From Oreohelix idahoensis (Eukaryota; Mollusca; Gastropoda; Stylommatophora; Oreohelicidae), in assembly GCA_024509875.1 (NCBI GenBank), contig JAMPIV010004917.1, positions 34,782 through 98,781 of the forward strand: 64,000 bases of DNA, written 5' to 3'. This document shows, piece after piece, positions 33,212 through 47,895 of this stretch. The translations under genes and the position numbers were made by a program. The stretch's first letter is position 1; each line of letters begins with the position of its first letter. The notes beneath the pieces are model-generated. The model was not told the origin of the DNA and made no database searches. It worked only from the letters and a program-made list of their open reading frames with translations.

Positions 33212-35095
33212 TACTGTCACGGATTGCCTCCCCTACTTTGCAGTAGTAGTCCAACAGTGACCAAAACTCAAGAGTATCCAATATTGGCTTCCAAGGTATC
33301 TACCTGCGCGCAAGATTACGCTTGGCAGATGTAAATAAATGATTAATAATATTTCTACCTTAAGGGAGCCTTCACAAGATATTTCCAAAAGTCACGAACA
33401 ATGTTGCGTTGGGCTGAACAATTTTAACGCATTATATCTGGTCCGTCGCCTTTTGTGAAGGATTTAAGCAATGGTTTAGCCCGTTCAAGATCCTAGTTGG
33501 TGTAATCCAACGAAATCCCTCTTATAAGGTATAGATCTGTTTAGAGGTAAATATATGTCTATATATTAAAGAATCTGGCTCATATATTTGCGCTCATACA
33601 TATAAAAAAACTGAATCGACTATGATTGTTTAGTTTTAAAACATCAGGTAACAAATTTAATAATCAGTTAGTATTAACAGTTTAAAATAAATAAAATGCT
33701 TGTGAATTTTATATTGGAATCAAATTTTCTCTTCACTAAGATTTAGAGTGAGGAGATATCAAAAGTCCGTTTTGCTGGTGCCTTTTTACAACCACTTAAC
33801 TTTTATTGGGGGTCCTGCAACTGTGGTTCATCAATTCTGTGATGATGAAAGCCTTCGCCACACTCTCTTCCACTGTAGGCGGTTAAGGTTAATGCTTTTC
33901 CCTCACACTAGCGGCGTAAATACCACAAATCGTCTGATGGCTTGTAACCACGAACTATAGACAAATAGTAAGAAACAAATGTCGGCTAAGTACAATTGTT
34001 CGCCGCAAACTAACAGGCCTATTGTCATGCGCTCCACCCACCAACGTTAACCTCTCAGAAGAATTAAATTCCCGAGCACACAGTGTAACTCAGGGAATAT
34101 GATGAAAATTCACTAATATCCTGGGTATTAACTAGGAAATTGCGCTTGGAGTGCGTGAATAATGATATGCCTGAATTACAATTAAAAAAGGTACATAAAT
34201 CTCACAAGATAATATGTTACACCTTAGGAGTCTGGGGTCGCTCTGCTGTCGGGTTTCCCGCATGATTAGTCAGAAACCATCACCAGCTTTTGCAATAGTG
34301 GTTCATGCATATAGTATTTTCATATGTTGAGACCGCCAGCCTTGTATACAACCACTTAGCAAGAAACCTGTAGAACTTACATTAGGAAATAAATTGTTTA
34401 CACTTACCCCAAAATTTGTGGGAATACACAATCTCCTTGCACAGATTTAGACTGAACACAGCTCTGTATTAGAAGCTTCAAAATCACGTCTGGAAATTAG
34501 AGTTAATTCCTCTGACGGCGGGTGTTCTGCAAAATCCTTGCATGGGAAAACATTTGTTTAATTCCTCTATGACTTGGTCTGGGAAATTAGAGTTAATTCC
34601 TAAGACGGTGGGAGTTCTGCGAAGGCCTGGGAAAACTTTTGTTAAATTCCTCTGACTTGTGATCAAATTCCTAGGATTCCAGTCTTGTTAATTAAAGTCC
34701 TGGCCCCTTTAAGTGTCCAGTCTTGTATTAAAAGTGCGGGTTTACTGGTGAATTCCAAAGTTGCCCAATACTCGATCTGTTACTTATAGTTGTGGAATTT
34801 CAAAGTCCATTGTCTTCTTTTTTCTTTCTGGCTTTTAGGAGTCGCTGATAAGAGTTGTGCGCTGCAGTCTCTCTGTGTGATCTGTGTCTGTGTTTTCATC
34901 ACACTATATTCTCCGTTCTTAGTGCAAATCACAGATTGCACTTCCGACTAGTGTGCCAATAAATTACATTGTATATTTCAGCTCTCACTTCAAACCAATC
35001 AAATCTCTCTAGCACTGGGTTGGGTGTTTCATTTTATAATATCCCCTCGCGTGTTTCAAAATATTAAATTTAATATCCACGCGTGACCTCTTCAG
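33212..35095 (+). repeat. dispersed repeat family P, copy 3
   Basis: The most complete copy. It begins near TACTGTCACGGATTGCCTC, carries all the blocks shared with copies 1 and 2, and ends at the palindrome-like AATATTAAATTTAATATC (35060-35077) followed by ACGCGTGACCTCTT. Several short direct repeats occur near 34490-34670 (a 'ggaaa...ttaattcct' unit in two to three copies). Non-coding. Confidence 0.65.
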
Positions 35096-35286
35096 TAATG
35101 TCAATGTCATATGTAACAGTTGCAAATAAAGAGTTAAAATAATTACTTTTACTTACTCTCTTATTCTGACCGTACATGTCAAACTATTGAGTAAACTCTT
35201 GATAAGCAGAATTTCGGATAAGCAGAAGTTTTTTTTAGATGGTCTCAACAACTTCTGCTTAACCGGACTGCAATGTGTATATATGG

Positions 35287-35570
35287 TCTTCATATTTTCC
35301 CTGTTTTGATCCTTTTGGAAAATAGAGTCGCCACTATAGCTGGTCCCTTTGGAGGAAACCTGCACAAAGCACCCACATGTTCTTGCAGTAGGGGTTTCTG
35401 TTTTACATTATGAGGTTGTCAGCTATATGTAATAAGGAACAATAAGATTAAGTCAACATTTAGTTTGCCCGTTGACGCCTGCCGTATTATAGACAGACTA
35501 TTGATAGAAGCAAGTATTGCTTCCGCCAAAGCTGAGATGTTTAATAGATTAACTCAAGACAATAATCTGG
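35287..35570 (+). repeat. second copy of 32752-32993
   Basis: See the partner entry. The only large difference is an insertion of about 40 bp after 'ttttgatcctttt'. Confidence 0.8.
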
Positions 35571-36420
35571 GTGTGTTATTATCAACAATGAGGTATTATG
35601 ACACAAATTTTAGATAATGTAACTAGTTACAGGTAGCATGATTGAAGACGATGAATTAAAGATAACATGTGTTTAATTGGCGGGCTTGATTTACAGAAAG
35701 TGCAACTTCTAAGTTATCGTGAATGTAACAATCTGGACATTAGACATATGGAGTAATGATTTCCAGCAGGTCTCTTAACACGGTTGTGGAATAAGAACAA
35801 GGAATATGACATATGGGTTACGGAAAATTTTACATTGGGCTGCAAAACCTTATATGACAAGGTCAATATCGTTCATAATGAGGGGTAGGGGAAACATTTT
35901 CTAAAATAAGATACCTTACCCTGTAACTGGTTAAAAATTAGAACATTAAACTAAACTTAATTGTGACTGAGCTTCAACCAAGAGAATCTCACAAGGCTAC
36001 ATTTTTGCCCGGGTAAAAGTTAACGTTAAAACCTAGCGCGTTTTGAAGATTTCCCCACTGCACTTCTTACCTTCGTCAGGATATCACGGACAGCCAGAAG
36101 ATGAATAGTAATAAGGATTCATGTGTAGGACAGGCCATCGGAGTAGGAGTATCTTTTACAATTAAAAAAAGTGTAAAACGTCAGTGATAATTCTTAGCTG
36201 CATCCTCATCATATAAAATAACTTGCCACAAAAACCACCAGTGCAAGAGCTGGTGGCTGTTTCTTGCGGCTTTCCTCACAAGGAACCAATAACAGAGGTA
36301 GTCCCAGGCTCCCTAGGGAGCAGAAAACTGATGATGATGACATCATTGTGTGGCGAGAAGGACGTTATATAGAAAAAATATATACTGAAGCACATTAAAA
36401 ACGCACCACTATTATATATA
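35571..36420. other. no gene; upstream flank of the Tc1 element
   Basis: AT-rich. I could not define terminal inverted repeats for the transposon within it. Confidence 0.35.
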
Positions 36421-36678
36421 CTGATGCTGAGAAGCTGGAAAAAAATAGTGGGAATGGATTTTCCCCGTATTTGTCATGAGGTAGAGAGCGAATGGCTGCT
36501 GGAATGGAAAGTGCATGATTCATCCCAGTTGTTTGTGTACAGACTACATGAAAAAAATGAAAGTTACACGTGCAACACGATTCCCAACAGCTATGACCCT
36601 GAAAATGTGTACGCGTTGTGGCAGTATACTCGGTATAAAAAGGCCGTTGAGATAAAACACCCAGTACATGTGCTTGAA

Positions 36679-37691
36679 ATGCCACGACTATCTGAAAACG
36701 ACCGCCACCGAGCCATTGGTATGTTGGAGACCGGAATGAGCTCGCGGGCCATTGCCAGAAGGATGAATTGCCACCACAGCACTATTGTACGTCTCAATCA
36801 ACGTTACGGAACCACTGGCAGTGCCCGGGATAGACTTCGGAGTGGTCAACCACGAGTTACTACCCCTGCGCAAGATCGTCATATTGTGCTGAGTCACCTA
36901 AGGAATCGTTCTCTCCCGGCAAGTCAAACAGCAAGAGCAATAGTGGGTAGACGTGGGCAAGTCTCTCGAATGGCAGTCATACGACGTCTCAGAGATACAG
37001 GCCTTACTGAAATACGACCTTATGTTGGGCCAAACTTGACTCACAGACATCGTCAGCAGCGCCTGCAATGGGCAGAGCAACATGTCAGATGGACTAGACT
37101 GCAGTGGAATGCTGTCCTATTCACAGACGACAGCAGATTCAACATAACCTTTGCTGATGGACGTATGCGGATTTGGCGACGGTGTGGAGAGCGCTTTGCA
37201 GATTGCTGTGTTCGTCAGCACAACCGATTTGGAGGTGGCAGTATTCACATTTGGGGAAGATTCAGTTTTCACCATCGCTTGCCTCTTCACGTCTTCCGTG
37301 GAAATGTTAATGCAGTGACATATCGAGATGAGGTTCTGGATGCATTGGTTGCTCCTGCGTTCACAAATTATCCAGACTTGCAGCTTCTCCAGCAGGATAA
37401 CGCACGTGCGCACACCGCAGGCATTACGCAGCAATATCTACAGCAGCAGAACATTGTGACGATTGATTGGCCTGCCCTATCACCAGACATGTCCCCTATA
37501 GAACATCTGTGGGACGAGCTTGGACACAGAGTCTACAGGCAAGGTTCTCCAGCTAATCTGCAACAGCTCGAAGCTGCTCTTACACGTGAATGGGACTTGA
37601 TTCCCCGGAATTTCTGAAGGAAATGTTCAGTTCCATGCGGAGCCGCTGCCAAGCTTGTTTGCAAGCACACGGTGGACATACCAAATACTGA
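36679..37691 (+). pseudogene. Tc1-like DD34E transposase, one frameshift near the C-terminus
   Basis: The likely start is ATG at 36679 (MPRLSENDRHRAIGMLE); the frame is open further upstream, but that part has no transposase pattern. An N-terminal helix-turn-helix follows (SSRAIARRMNCHHSTIVRLN), then a GRPR-like linker (RLRSGQPR). The catalytic residues are D in LFTDDSRF, D in QQDNARAHT and E in SPIEHLWDELG, with 34 residues between the last two, i.e. the DD34E signature of Tc1. The frame ends early at 37617. The expected C-terminal helix resumes in another frame (FLKEMFSSMRSRCQ ...) and stops at 37689-37691, so one base has been lost or gained near 37600. It acts, when intact, by cut-and-paste at TA dinucleotides. 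Terminal inverted repeats were not identified with confidence. Confidence 0.9.
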
Positions 37692-38210
37692 GGACAGTGT
37701 GAATGAATTTTTTTATTGGTTGCATTTTTGGTTTTCTCTCAACAATGTGATAGGGATTGCAAAGGACGTCAGGTAGTAAATTACACAATACTAGATGGTA
37801 GCTGTAAAAGAAAGCTGTGTAGTAAGACACCTTCTCGCTAGACCTATCCTATGCTCCAAGTGATTTTCTATTAATATTTAGTGTGAAATGCAGCTCGTTT
37901 TTTCCTACCGATTTAAAATATTAAATAACTTTGATTTCCACACACCAACAAAAAAACGTAGAACTGTTACTGGAATTTTAACAAAATCAATCAGCTGCAA
38001 TTTATAAACATTATATCAGTAAACTTTAAAAATATAAATAGAAATTTAGTAAAAATTTCAGATAGGTGTTTAGAAAAATTGAGTGGCAGCCATCATGCTT
38101 TGCTTCACATGTGACTGGACTTTATATTAAGGGAGTTTTTTTGTCTTATTGTTATAGTTTCATGTTCTCTACTTAATTCTCATTTTCTTTCCCTCCTGTC
38201 TCTTGTTTGT
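37692..38210. other. no gene; downstream flank of the Tc1 element
   Basis: AT-rich with short frames only. Confidence 0.35.
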
Positions 38211-38262
38211 CTGTCCCTGACGAAGGCCTTGTGGCCGCAACGTAGGTTTTTCTTGTCCTTCT
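38211..38262 (+). repeat. short repeat with hammerhead-like core, copy 1
   Basis: GTCCCTGACGAAGGCCTTGT followed by GGCCGCAACGTAGG: a CUGANGA-like box, a GGCC/GGCC stem and a GCAAC where a hammerhead ribozyme would have GAAAC. A related copy is at 45955-46010, followed in both by a T-rich run and TAAGACGTATTAC. Probably the 3' end of a retroelement. Confidence 0.4.
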
Positions 38263-41127
<2,865 letters not shown>

Positions 41128-41169
41128 CATTTAGCTACCCACGGAACCTTCACAAAAAAAAAACAACAA

Positions 41170-41460
41170 AAAATGACAGCTCTTGCTGTCACGTGCCATG
41201 AAATTCACTCTATCAGGTGGCTGGATTTATGTCCCATGCCTTCATGTCTCTCTTGCACACATCATCGAGCCTTAGCTGTGGTTTCCCGGCTATTCTTTTG
41301 CCAGCTGCCAGTAGTCCGTAGCAAATATCTTTGCAGATGCAACCATATTCCATCCGGTAAACTTTGCCAAGGCAGTTTAATCTGCGCTGTCTAAGCAAGC
41401 TTTGATGGCCACTTCGTGACCACATTTCGAGATCTGTCAATTTGCCCTCCCACAAAATAG
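41170..41460 (-). pseudogene. LINE 3' end (RT C-terminal tail)
   Basis: The minus strand encodes RRLNCLGKVYRMEYGCICKD, ICYGLLAAGKRIAGKPQLRL and DDVCKRDMKAWDI. This RRLxWxGHVxRM...GKRxxGxPQLRxKDVxKRDMKA pattern ends ORF2 of a non-LTR retrotransposon family. It shares the family with 46190-46510. It is 5'-truncated, with the key core residues absent. Confidence 0.7.
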
Positions 41461-41879
41461 CAAGGATATGTTAGGTAAATAGCTATATCTGCACTGTAAC
41501 AAGTGGAGAATAACATTGTGAACTCACTAAATCTATTGCAACATGTGTGAAGTGTAAGATAGTGAAAAAAAACCCCCAGCTGAATAATAGTAGAGGATGA
41601 AGTTGTGGCTGTTGGACCATAATGACAGACTCAGCACAAAAAAATTCAAAAAGGAAATTTTGGCGGGCAACTGTTGCAAAGCTGTGTACTGTGTGATAAT
41701 AAAGAGGGCGAGTGACTGTGCAGATAATGACTACAATTGTTGTTTAATCTAACTATTAATTCTACAATTTCGATTATGAAGTTGTCCTCACTTCAAATCA
41801 TCATCATTGCTATTCTAGGAAATCAATCAACCAATCATTAATTGTCAGGTCCCTATATATCACTGGACCTCACCAAAAA

Positions 41880-42185
41880 TATGTCAAGGCCTCTTGTCCT
41901 GTTATCCATTTAATGTCTTCGTTATCCACGTCATGTCTGTCCACATTTATTTCCTTCCTGCGTTTGTGGTTTCCCTCCATTTCTCTTACTCTGTGAAAGT
42001 CCAGAAAAGGGACTATCTTGTAATGTTATGAACAGGCTTTTGTAATACGTGTTCAATCCAAAGTGAACGTCTTCTTCTCACCTCCTATTCCGTTGGTGAG
42101 TTTCTGGTTCTTCTCGTTAGCTGACTTGGTCATGTTGCTGTTGAGGTTATGTTGGCTTGGCGTGTCTACAGAATAGTGTAGCTGA
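41880..42185 (-). pseudogene. degraded RTE/SR2-like LINE 3' end
   Basis: The reverse complement aligns to the family's 3' end (GGTGAGAAGAAGACGTTCA block, then the QDSPFSG equivalent of QSLFWNP). No frame survives. Confidence 0.5.
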
Positions 42186-42261
42186 CCCCATGCTCAACCC
42201 TCCTTTGTCTCCTTTGCTAGTCTCCACCGTTTACGAACGTCTTACTGGGGTCACCTTCATA

Positions 42262-42585
42262 TCCTACGCCATATTTGTCTGTCTGCACCGTCTATCTGTC
42301 TGTCTGTATACACAGACATCTATCTATCAGACTGCACCGTCTATCTATCTGTCTGTCTGCGCCGTCTATCTATCTGTCTGCCCCTTCTATCTGTCTGTCT
42401 GCCTGCACCGTCTATCTATCTGTCTGTAAAGTCTATCTGCCTGTCTGTCTGCAACGTCTATCTGTCTCTCTGTCTGCACCATCTATCTATCTGTCTACAA
42501 CGTCTATCTGCCTGTATGTCTGCGCCGTCAATCTATGTCTCTCTGTACCATCTATATGTCTGTCTGTCTGCACCATTGTGACGAA
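42262..42585 (+). repeat. TCTA/TCTG-rich tandem array, left
   Basis: An imperfect array of tetranucleotides with a recurring GCACCGTC insert (unit roughly 'ctgcaccgtctatctatctg'). Composition explains the Ser/Val/Leu/Cys-rich frame. Confidence 0.85.
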
Positions 42586-44235
42586 ATGGACGACCTCTAT
42601 CGATTTTTGGTTCTCTCCGGCAGTATCGGTACATTTGTGGTACGGATGTTTATTATGTGATGTCAATAATCGCACTTTTCTTTCTCTCTTTCTTTCTTTC
42701 CTCGTTATTTTTCTGCTAAGTAGCAGATACTTGATTTTATCAAAGCACCCTGTAGGTGATAAATATCACATTTGCAAGGAGCGATTGATATGATACATCA
42801 CATTTGCTTGACGCTACCCAGATTTGTGGTTATAGGTGCGGCAGATTAACACGTACATCGGCCAGCGCTATCGGCTTTAATCACAGATAAGACACGGAGT
42901 TTGTGTACTCATACGACAGATAACGAGATAACTGTCTGTGTGACACATGTGGGCAGACAAGAGTGATATAATCGCTTCCGGTTACTTGGTTAAAGAAATC
43001 ATGGATTTATTACATTTTAGACAATATGATTCTACAAATGTGTTGGTGAGAGTGAATGCAAGGCATCATATTACCATATATGGGAGACATGACCCTTTGC
43101 AAAATTTTTCGATGTAGGAAATATTTTGAAAGTGCCACACCCGACCTGTTTGAAATGATTGGATCTTTCTGATTAGATTCATAACAACATTGAGGGGAAT
43201 ATAGCCTGACCATTTTCGCAGTTTTATCTCACTGAATAGCAAGCTCGCCAAGACAACCTCAGACCTCGCCAGAGTGAAGACTAGATTCATAATTCCTATG
43301 TGTTAACCGGACCTTTTATTGGAGAACCAGATAAGACTTAGAAAAGCAAAGGAAATCTCTACATTTTAATAAGGAACCCCGGGACTAGAAACTGAAGAAA
43401 CACGGAGTCAGAGGGGGCCATCTATTGTAAAATTAAAGACATCCCAGACGCGTGTAAGAGAACAATTCGTCTATTTTATTCATCTGAGCAAACAAGTCTG
43501 TAGCCAGGATTAGCGTAAGTTGTGATTTACATTTTATATTTTATTACTAACATGTGAACTAACATATATATGTATATATTACCATGTGAAGTTTAATGTG
43601 TGAAACTCGCTATTGGATGACAAAGTCATTTGAGCCTGGCAACTTCAGCGTATAGAATGATGATTCTAAATGTCTGGATGAAAATATTCATTTTAAATTA
43701 ATAGAAGTTTCAAACTTTTCCATAAGTGTAAATATAAAGGAAACACAAATGAATTTATATTGTGAACACTTTTCAAACAGTGGAGATGTAAATGTAAAAC
43801 ATATTATATCTGTACGTTTAACCTTTTCATTTAAATGTAATGTAAAGCTAAAGCTATTCAGTTTAAATGTAATAGAAGTTTTATCCCGAGGGATTAAATT
43901 TAATTCTCATCGAGGGTAAATTCTGACATGGGATGGTAGAATTGAAGAGGTGGGCACATAACTGTGTCGGAAAACGCCATACTCAGAAGAGCGTTTCGTT
44001 TCTATTTCTATTACCAGTTATTGGTGGAACCAGCAGAAAGTACTATCTCTGGAACCAAGTGAAGGTAGAAGTGGACTGTCGTGTTGCGAGACGCCATCAT
44101 AAGAAGGTCTTATAGACAGGCGCAGAACCAACTTAGCCGTTACTCCTCGACGTTCTGGGAACGTGCGGCGCCTGAACTTTCACCAGAGACGAGCGAGAGC
44201 AGAGTGAAAGGAACTGACCCAGCGGGAGAAGAAAC

Positions 44236-44277
44236 TACTTTTGGCAGCTAAGTGAAAATATTCGCTGCCAAAAGTAA
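44236..44277. repeat. 12-bp perfect hairpin
   Basis: ACTTTTGGCAGC and GCTGCCAAAAGT are separated by about 13 bases, within the central part of the palindrome but not at its centre. Confidence 0.8.
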
Positions 44278-44684
44278 CCTCCTTTATTCAATTAAATCCT
44301 ATTCAAGTGATGAAGTCCTTTTCATAAATATTCTTATTATCTTTCAACTGTTAAAACTTAAAGTGATTATTAAATTTTGTTATTTGTAATGTTACAAATT
44401 TAACTTCGATTCAGTCCTTTTAAATGTACTACATGTTGTTTGTCTCAGTCAAAGTTACCAAACACACACTCTAAACAGAGCTATTTATATTCTAATAATA
44501 TATTCCACTGATTAACTCAGCGGTGGTGGTTTAACGAGCTAGAATAAACCATTGCTAAATTCTTCATAAAAGTGTCGGCAGATTATAGAATTAACGTGCT
44601 TAGCGACAGCCAGCATCGTTTTCGCGTATCTGAATATCTTGTGAAACTCCCATGGGATAGAAGCTTTACTACTCTTCAATCTAC

Positions 44685-44710
44685 ATATATATATATATAT
44701 ATATATATAT
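44685..44710. repeat. (AT)n microsatellite
   Basis: About 13 units at the inner end of the right palindrome arm. Confidence 0.9.
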
Positions 44711-45644
44711 GAAAATATGAAATGTAAATCACAACTTACGCCAAACCTGGGTCAGAATTTTTGCTCAGATGAATAAAAGAGACTTGAATCGGCCACTTAC
44801 ACGCGTCTGGGGTGTCGTTAATTTAATAAGTTCCCTCTCTGACTTCGTGTGTGATCCTTCAGTTTCCTCAGTTTCCTTATTTAATATGAAAGAGATTTCC
44901 TGGGCTATGAAAGTCCGTCCGAAATTCTCCAATAAAAAGTGTCCGGTATGTTAAGAAGGAATTCTGAATTCTAATTCTTCAGTCTAGCAAGGTCTGGTTT
45001 CTTGGCGAGCGATTTCTCAAGTGAAATAGCTTGAGAAAATTCACTGCCTTCCCACGCATTTGTTATGCGCGCCTCACGGGATCAGCCAATCTGATTTGAA
45101 TATGTTGCATGACTCAGGTAATGCAAAATTTCAAACATTACTTTCCTAAAATGGGCTGTACACATCCGCTTGCCCTTGGGTACAATTTTACGAACATGTC
45201 GGTAAACTCATATAACAACGTATGTAACGATCATTACTTTTATCAGAAAGTAATCTCTTATCTGTGTCTGTCCATCAGTTGTCTCCCCGTATTCCAAGCT
45301 TTGGTGATGCGCGTACTCGCGTCTTATCAGTCATTAAGCACTGCGCTGAGGCGATTTACGTGTTAATCTGTATACTGATATGACTGCGCCCACGATAGCC
45401 AACATGGTTAGGTCGCTGCCACTCCTTGCGACGCAGGGAGAAATGGATAACAACCATACATGTCTACTTGTTCCTGAGAATGTGTAAGAAGGAAAATACA
45501 TAATATCTGCTACACATAGCAGAAAAAGAAAGAATGACAGTGCGACAAATGAAAGAAAACAATAAAATCAGTACCAAAAATGTACCGATACTGTCGGAGT
45601 GAAACAAAGATCGAGGATGGTTGCCCCATTTTGTGACATGCACC

Positions 45645-45860
45645 ATCTATCAGTCTGACTGCCTCGTCTATCTATCTATCTATCTATTTGTCTGCACCGT
45701 CTATCTATTTGCCTTCACCGTCTGTCTAACTGTCTTCACAGTCTATCTATCTTTTCTTCACCGTCTATCTATCTGTCTTCACCGGCTATCTATCTGTCTT
45801 CACCGGCTATCTATCTGTCTGTACTGTCTATCTATCTGTCTGCACCGTCTATCTATCTAA
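45645..45860 (+). repeat. TCTA/TCTG-rich tandem array, right
   Basis: The same motif mix as the left array (for example 'caccgtctatctatctgtct') and in the same orientation, although the palindrome arms it abuts are inverted. Confidence 0.85.
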
Positions 45861-45954
45861 ATTCTCGTTTTTCACTGTTATTTCGACATTTCTCCTCCAT
45901 CTATTTTTCATGTACAAGTGTATATTTACTTAGTTTTCATTTTCTTTATTTTTT

Positions 45955-46010
45955 AGTTCGTCTGTCCCTGACGAAAGTCTAGTTGCCGCAGCGTAGCTTT
46001 TCTTTAATCT
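45955..46010 (+). repeat. short repeat with hammerhead-like core, copy 2
   Basis: GTCTGTCCCTGACGAAAGTC then TAGTTGCCGCAGCGTAGC, followed by TAAGACGTATTAC. The stem pairing is weaker than in copy 1. Confidence 0.35.
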
Positions 46011-46189
46011 GTTGTCCTAGTAAGACGTATTACCTCTCCCTTTGCCGTTTACTTTAGGCCTCCTCATGTTTTTACAGCCAGCAGGTTATAGTGTTGCTAT
46101 TCTTGTCTACCCTTCCAAGCGCTGATAATAAACAGTGATTTCTAGAAAGTAATAGTAAAGTATAGTTCCCCCCCCCCCCCCTTTTTTCA

Positions 46190-46510
46190 GTCATAACTGA
46201 CTATGGGAATACGCCCCTGAGGTGATAGCCCTCAGCTGCATTTTTCCTTTCGGCGTGTTCTTGTCTCATTTACTTGTTGTGAGAGCTCTTTTTCGCCCAA
46301 TCTGAGTTGGCGCCACAAGGTGCGATCGGCAGCTTCATCCTCCCAGGTTGCTGGATGTATGTCCAGTGCCTTCGTGTCTCTCTTGTTCACATCTTTGAAC
46401 TTAAGCTGCGGTCATCCGGCTGTTCTTTTGCCATCTGCCAGTTTTCCGTAGACGATATCTTTATGGATGCGACCATCTTCCATGCGACGGACATGGGTCA
46501 AGTCGGCGTA
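46190..46510 (-). pseudogene. LINE 3' end, same family as 41170-41460
   Basis: The minus strand encodes LTHVRRMEDGRIHKDIVYGK, LADGKRTAG (stop) PQLKFKDV, NKRDTKALDI and HPATWEDEAADRTLWRQ. One in-frame stop interrupts the GRPQL motif. 5'-truncated. Confidence 0.7.
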
Positions 46511-47485
46511 ACTAGAAAGTAAAACCCGAATAATAACACTTAAATGGAACGAATTAACTACTTTCATTGTATGTAAATTTAACTTGGTTAACAAGGATTG
46601 GTTTGTAACTTGACTCTCCTTCTTCTGTGTAAGTAGATACAATAAAAGTAACTGAATGCATGCTACAAAACAGACGATGTTCGTTAATCACACATCACGG
46701 CGCATTTTCTACAAACAATTTATAAGAAGCATCTTGTTTGTTCAGACAAAGAGAACACAATTTAAAGAAAAACGCTTGATCCAGTTTGTTATTTCCTAAT
46801 TTTACCGTTTGTGTAATGTATTTTCTTCATCAACCGCAAGTTTTTGGTTCTCTTTGTGTCAACCAAGAAAAAGAAATGGTACGTTTTACATTCAATTTGA
46901 CAGCTTTATTGATGTTTTAACACCGCACCTTCTTATCAGATAACTTACACAAATAACTTATCTAAGAACATCCAAGAAAACCAGACGGAAGTAAGAAATT
47001 TAATACCGTTGAGAACACCGGAAAATGTTGGTAGAACTGAAAGCGTACTGACCTGCGCTAGGAGAACGAACGAACAAACTAACAACCGTTATTTTCAAAG
47101 TATTGAGAACCGGACACACATGTCCGTCTATAATTCAGCCCTTCCTTTCTCTTACCTTTACTAATGTATCCATTTATTAGCATGTTGCCTCTTTCAACAT
47201 CGATTGAAAAAACGTCTTGTACTGCGACACAATTTATGTGGAATATACCAGCAGTCCTTACGCTGTAACTCTATCTTGAACCATGCGTGTTTTAATGTCA
47301 AAGTAAACATTGCACGATACGCAATTGTCCTGTCACATTAGATTTTATCGTGTGTCATAATATTTCTATGTTATGTCACAAAAATACATACACATATTGA
47401 TATGTGTCAGTGTTGTTATCCCTTAGATTTTGGGGGTCTTCTATGAGATACAAACATAGAACAAACATAGCCGATAAACAACAAA
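46511..47485. other. no gene recognised
   Basis: AT-rich; only short frames. Confidence 0.4.
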
Positions 47486-47895
47486 GTCATCATCAGCATC
47501 ATCATCAGCATCATCATCACCACCACCACCACCATCATCATCATCACCATAACTATCACCTTCATTATGATCATCGCCAACAGTATCATCATCATTATAA
47601 TCATCATCACCACTATCACCAGCATCATCATCACCATCGTCAGCATCATCACCATCACCATCATCATCACCATCACCATCATCACTATCATCACCATCAC
47701 CATCATCATCACCGTCATCATCACCATCATCATCATCACCATCATCACCATCATCACCATCATCACCACCACCATCACCATCATGATCATCACCATCAGC
47801 ATCACCATCTTCCCCACCATAATCACCATCCTAATCATCACTTTCATTATTACTATCATCATCATCCTCACTATAATCACCATCATCATTCTTCC
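47486..47895 (+). repeat. (CAT/CAC)n trinucleotide array
   Basis: About 400 bp of CAT, CAC and CAG triplets with interruptions. Three frames stay open (poly-His, poly-Ile/Thr, and poly-Met/Val on the other strand), as expected from a trinucleotide array. Confidence 0.95.

Larger units (their letters stand above)
42585..45645. repeat. 3.06-kb imperfect palindrome (fold-back-like element)
   Basis: Paired segments read inward with a constant coordinate sum near 88,222: 42580-42740 with 45475-45645, 42840-42930 with 45290-45385, and 43195-43550 with 44705-45045. Arms of about 1 kb are diverged but clearly complementary; the central 1.1 kb is unique. No transposase is present inside. It could be a non-autonomous element with long terminal inverted repeats or an old inverted duplication. 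Confidence 0.7.
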
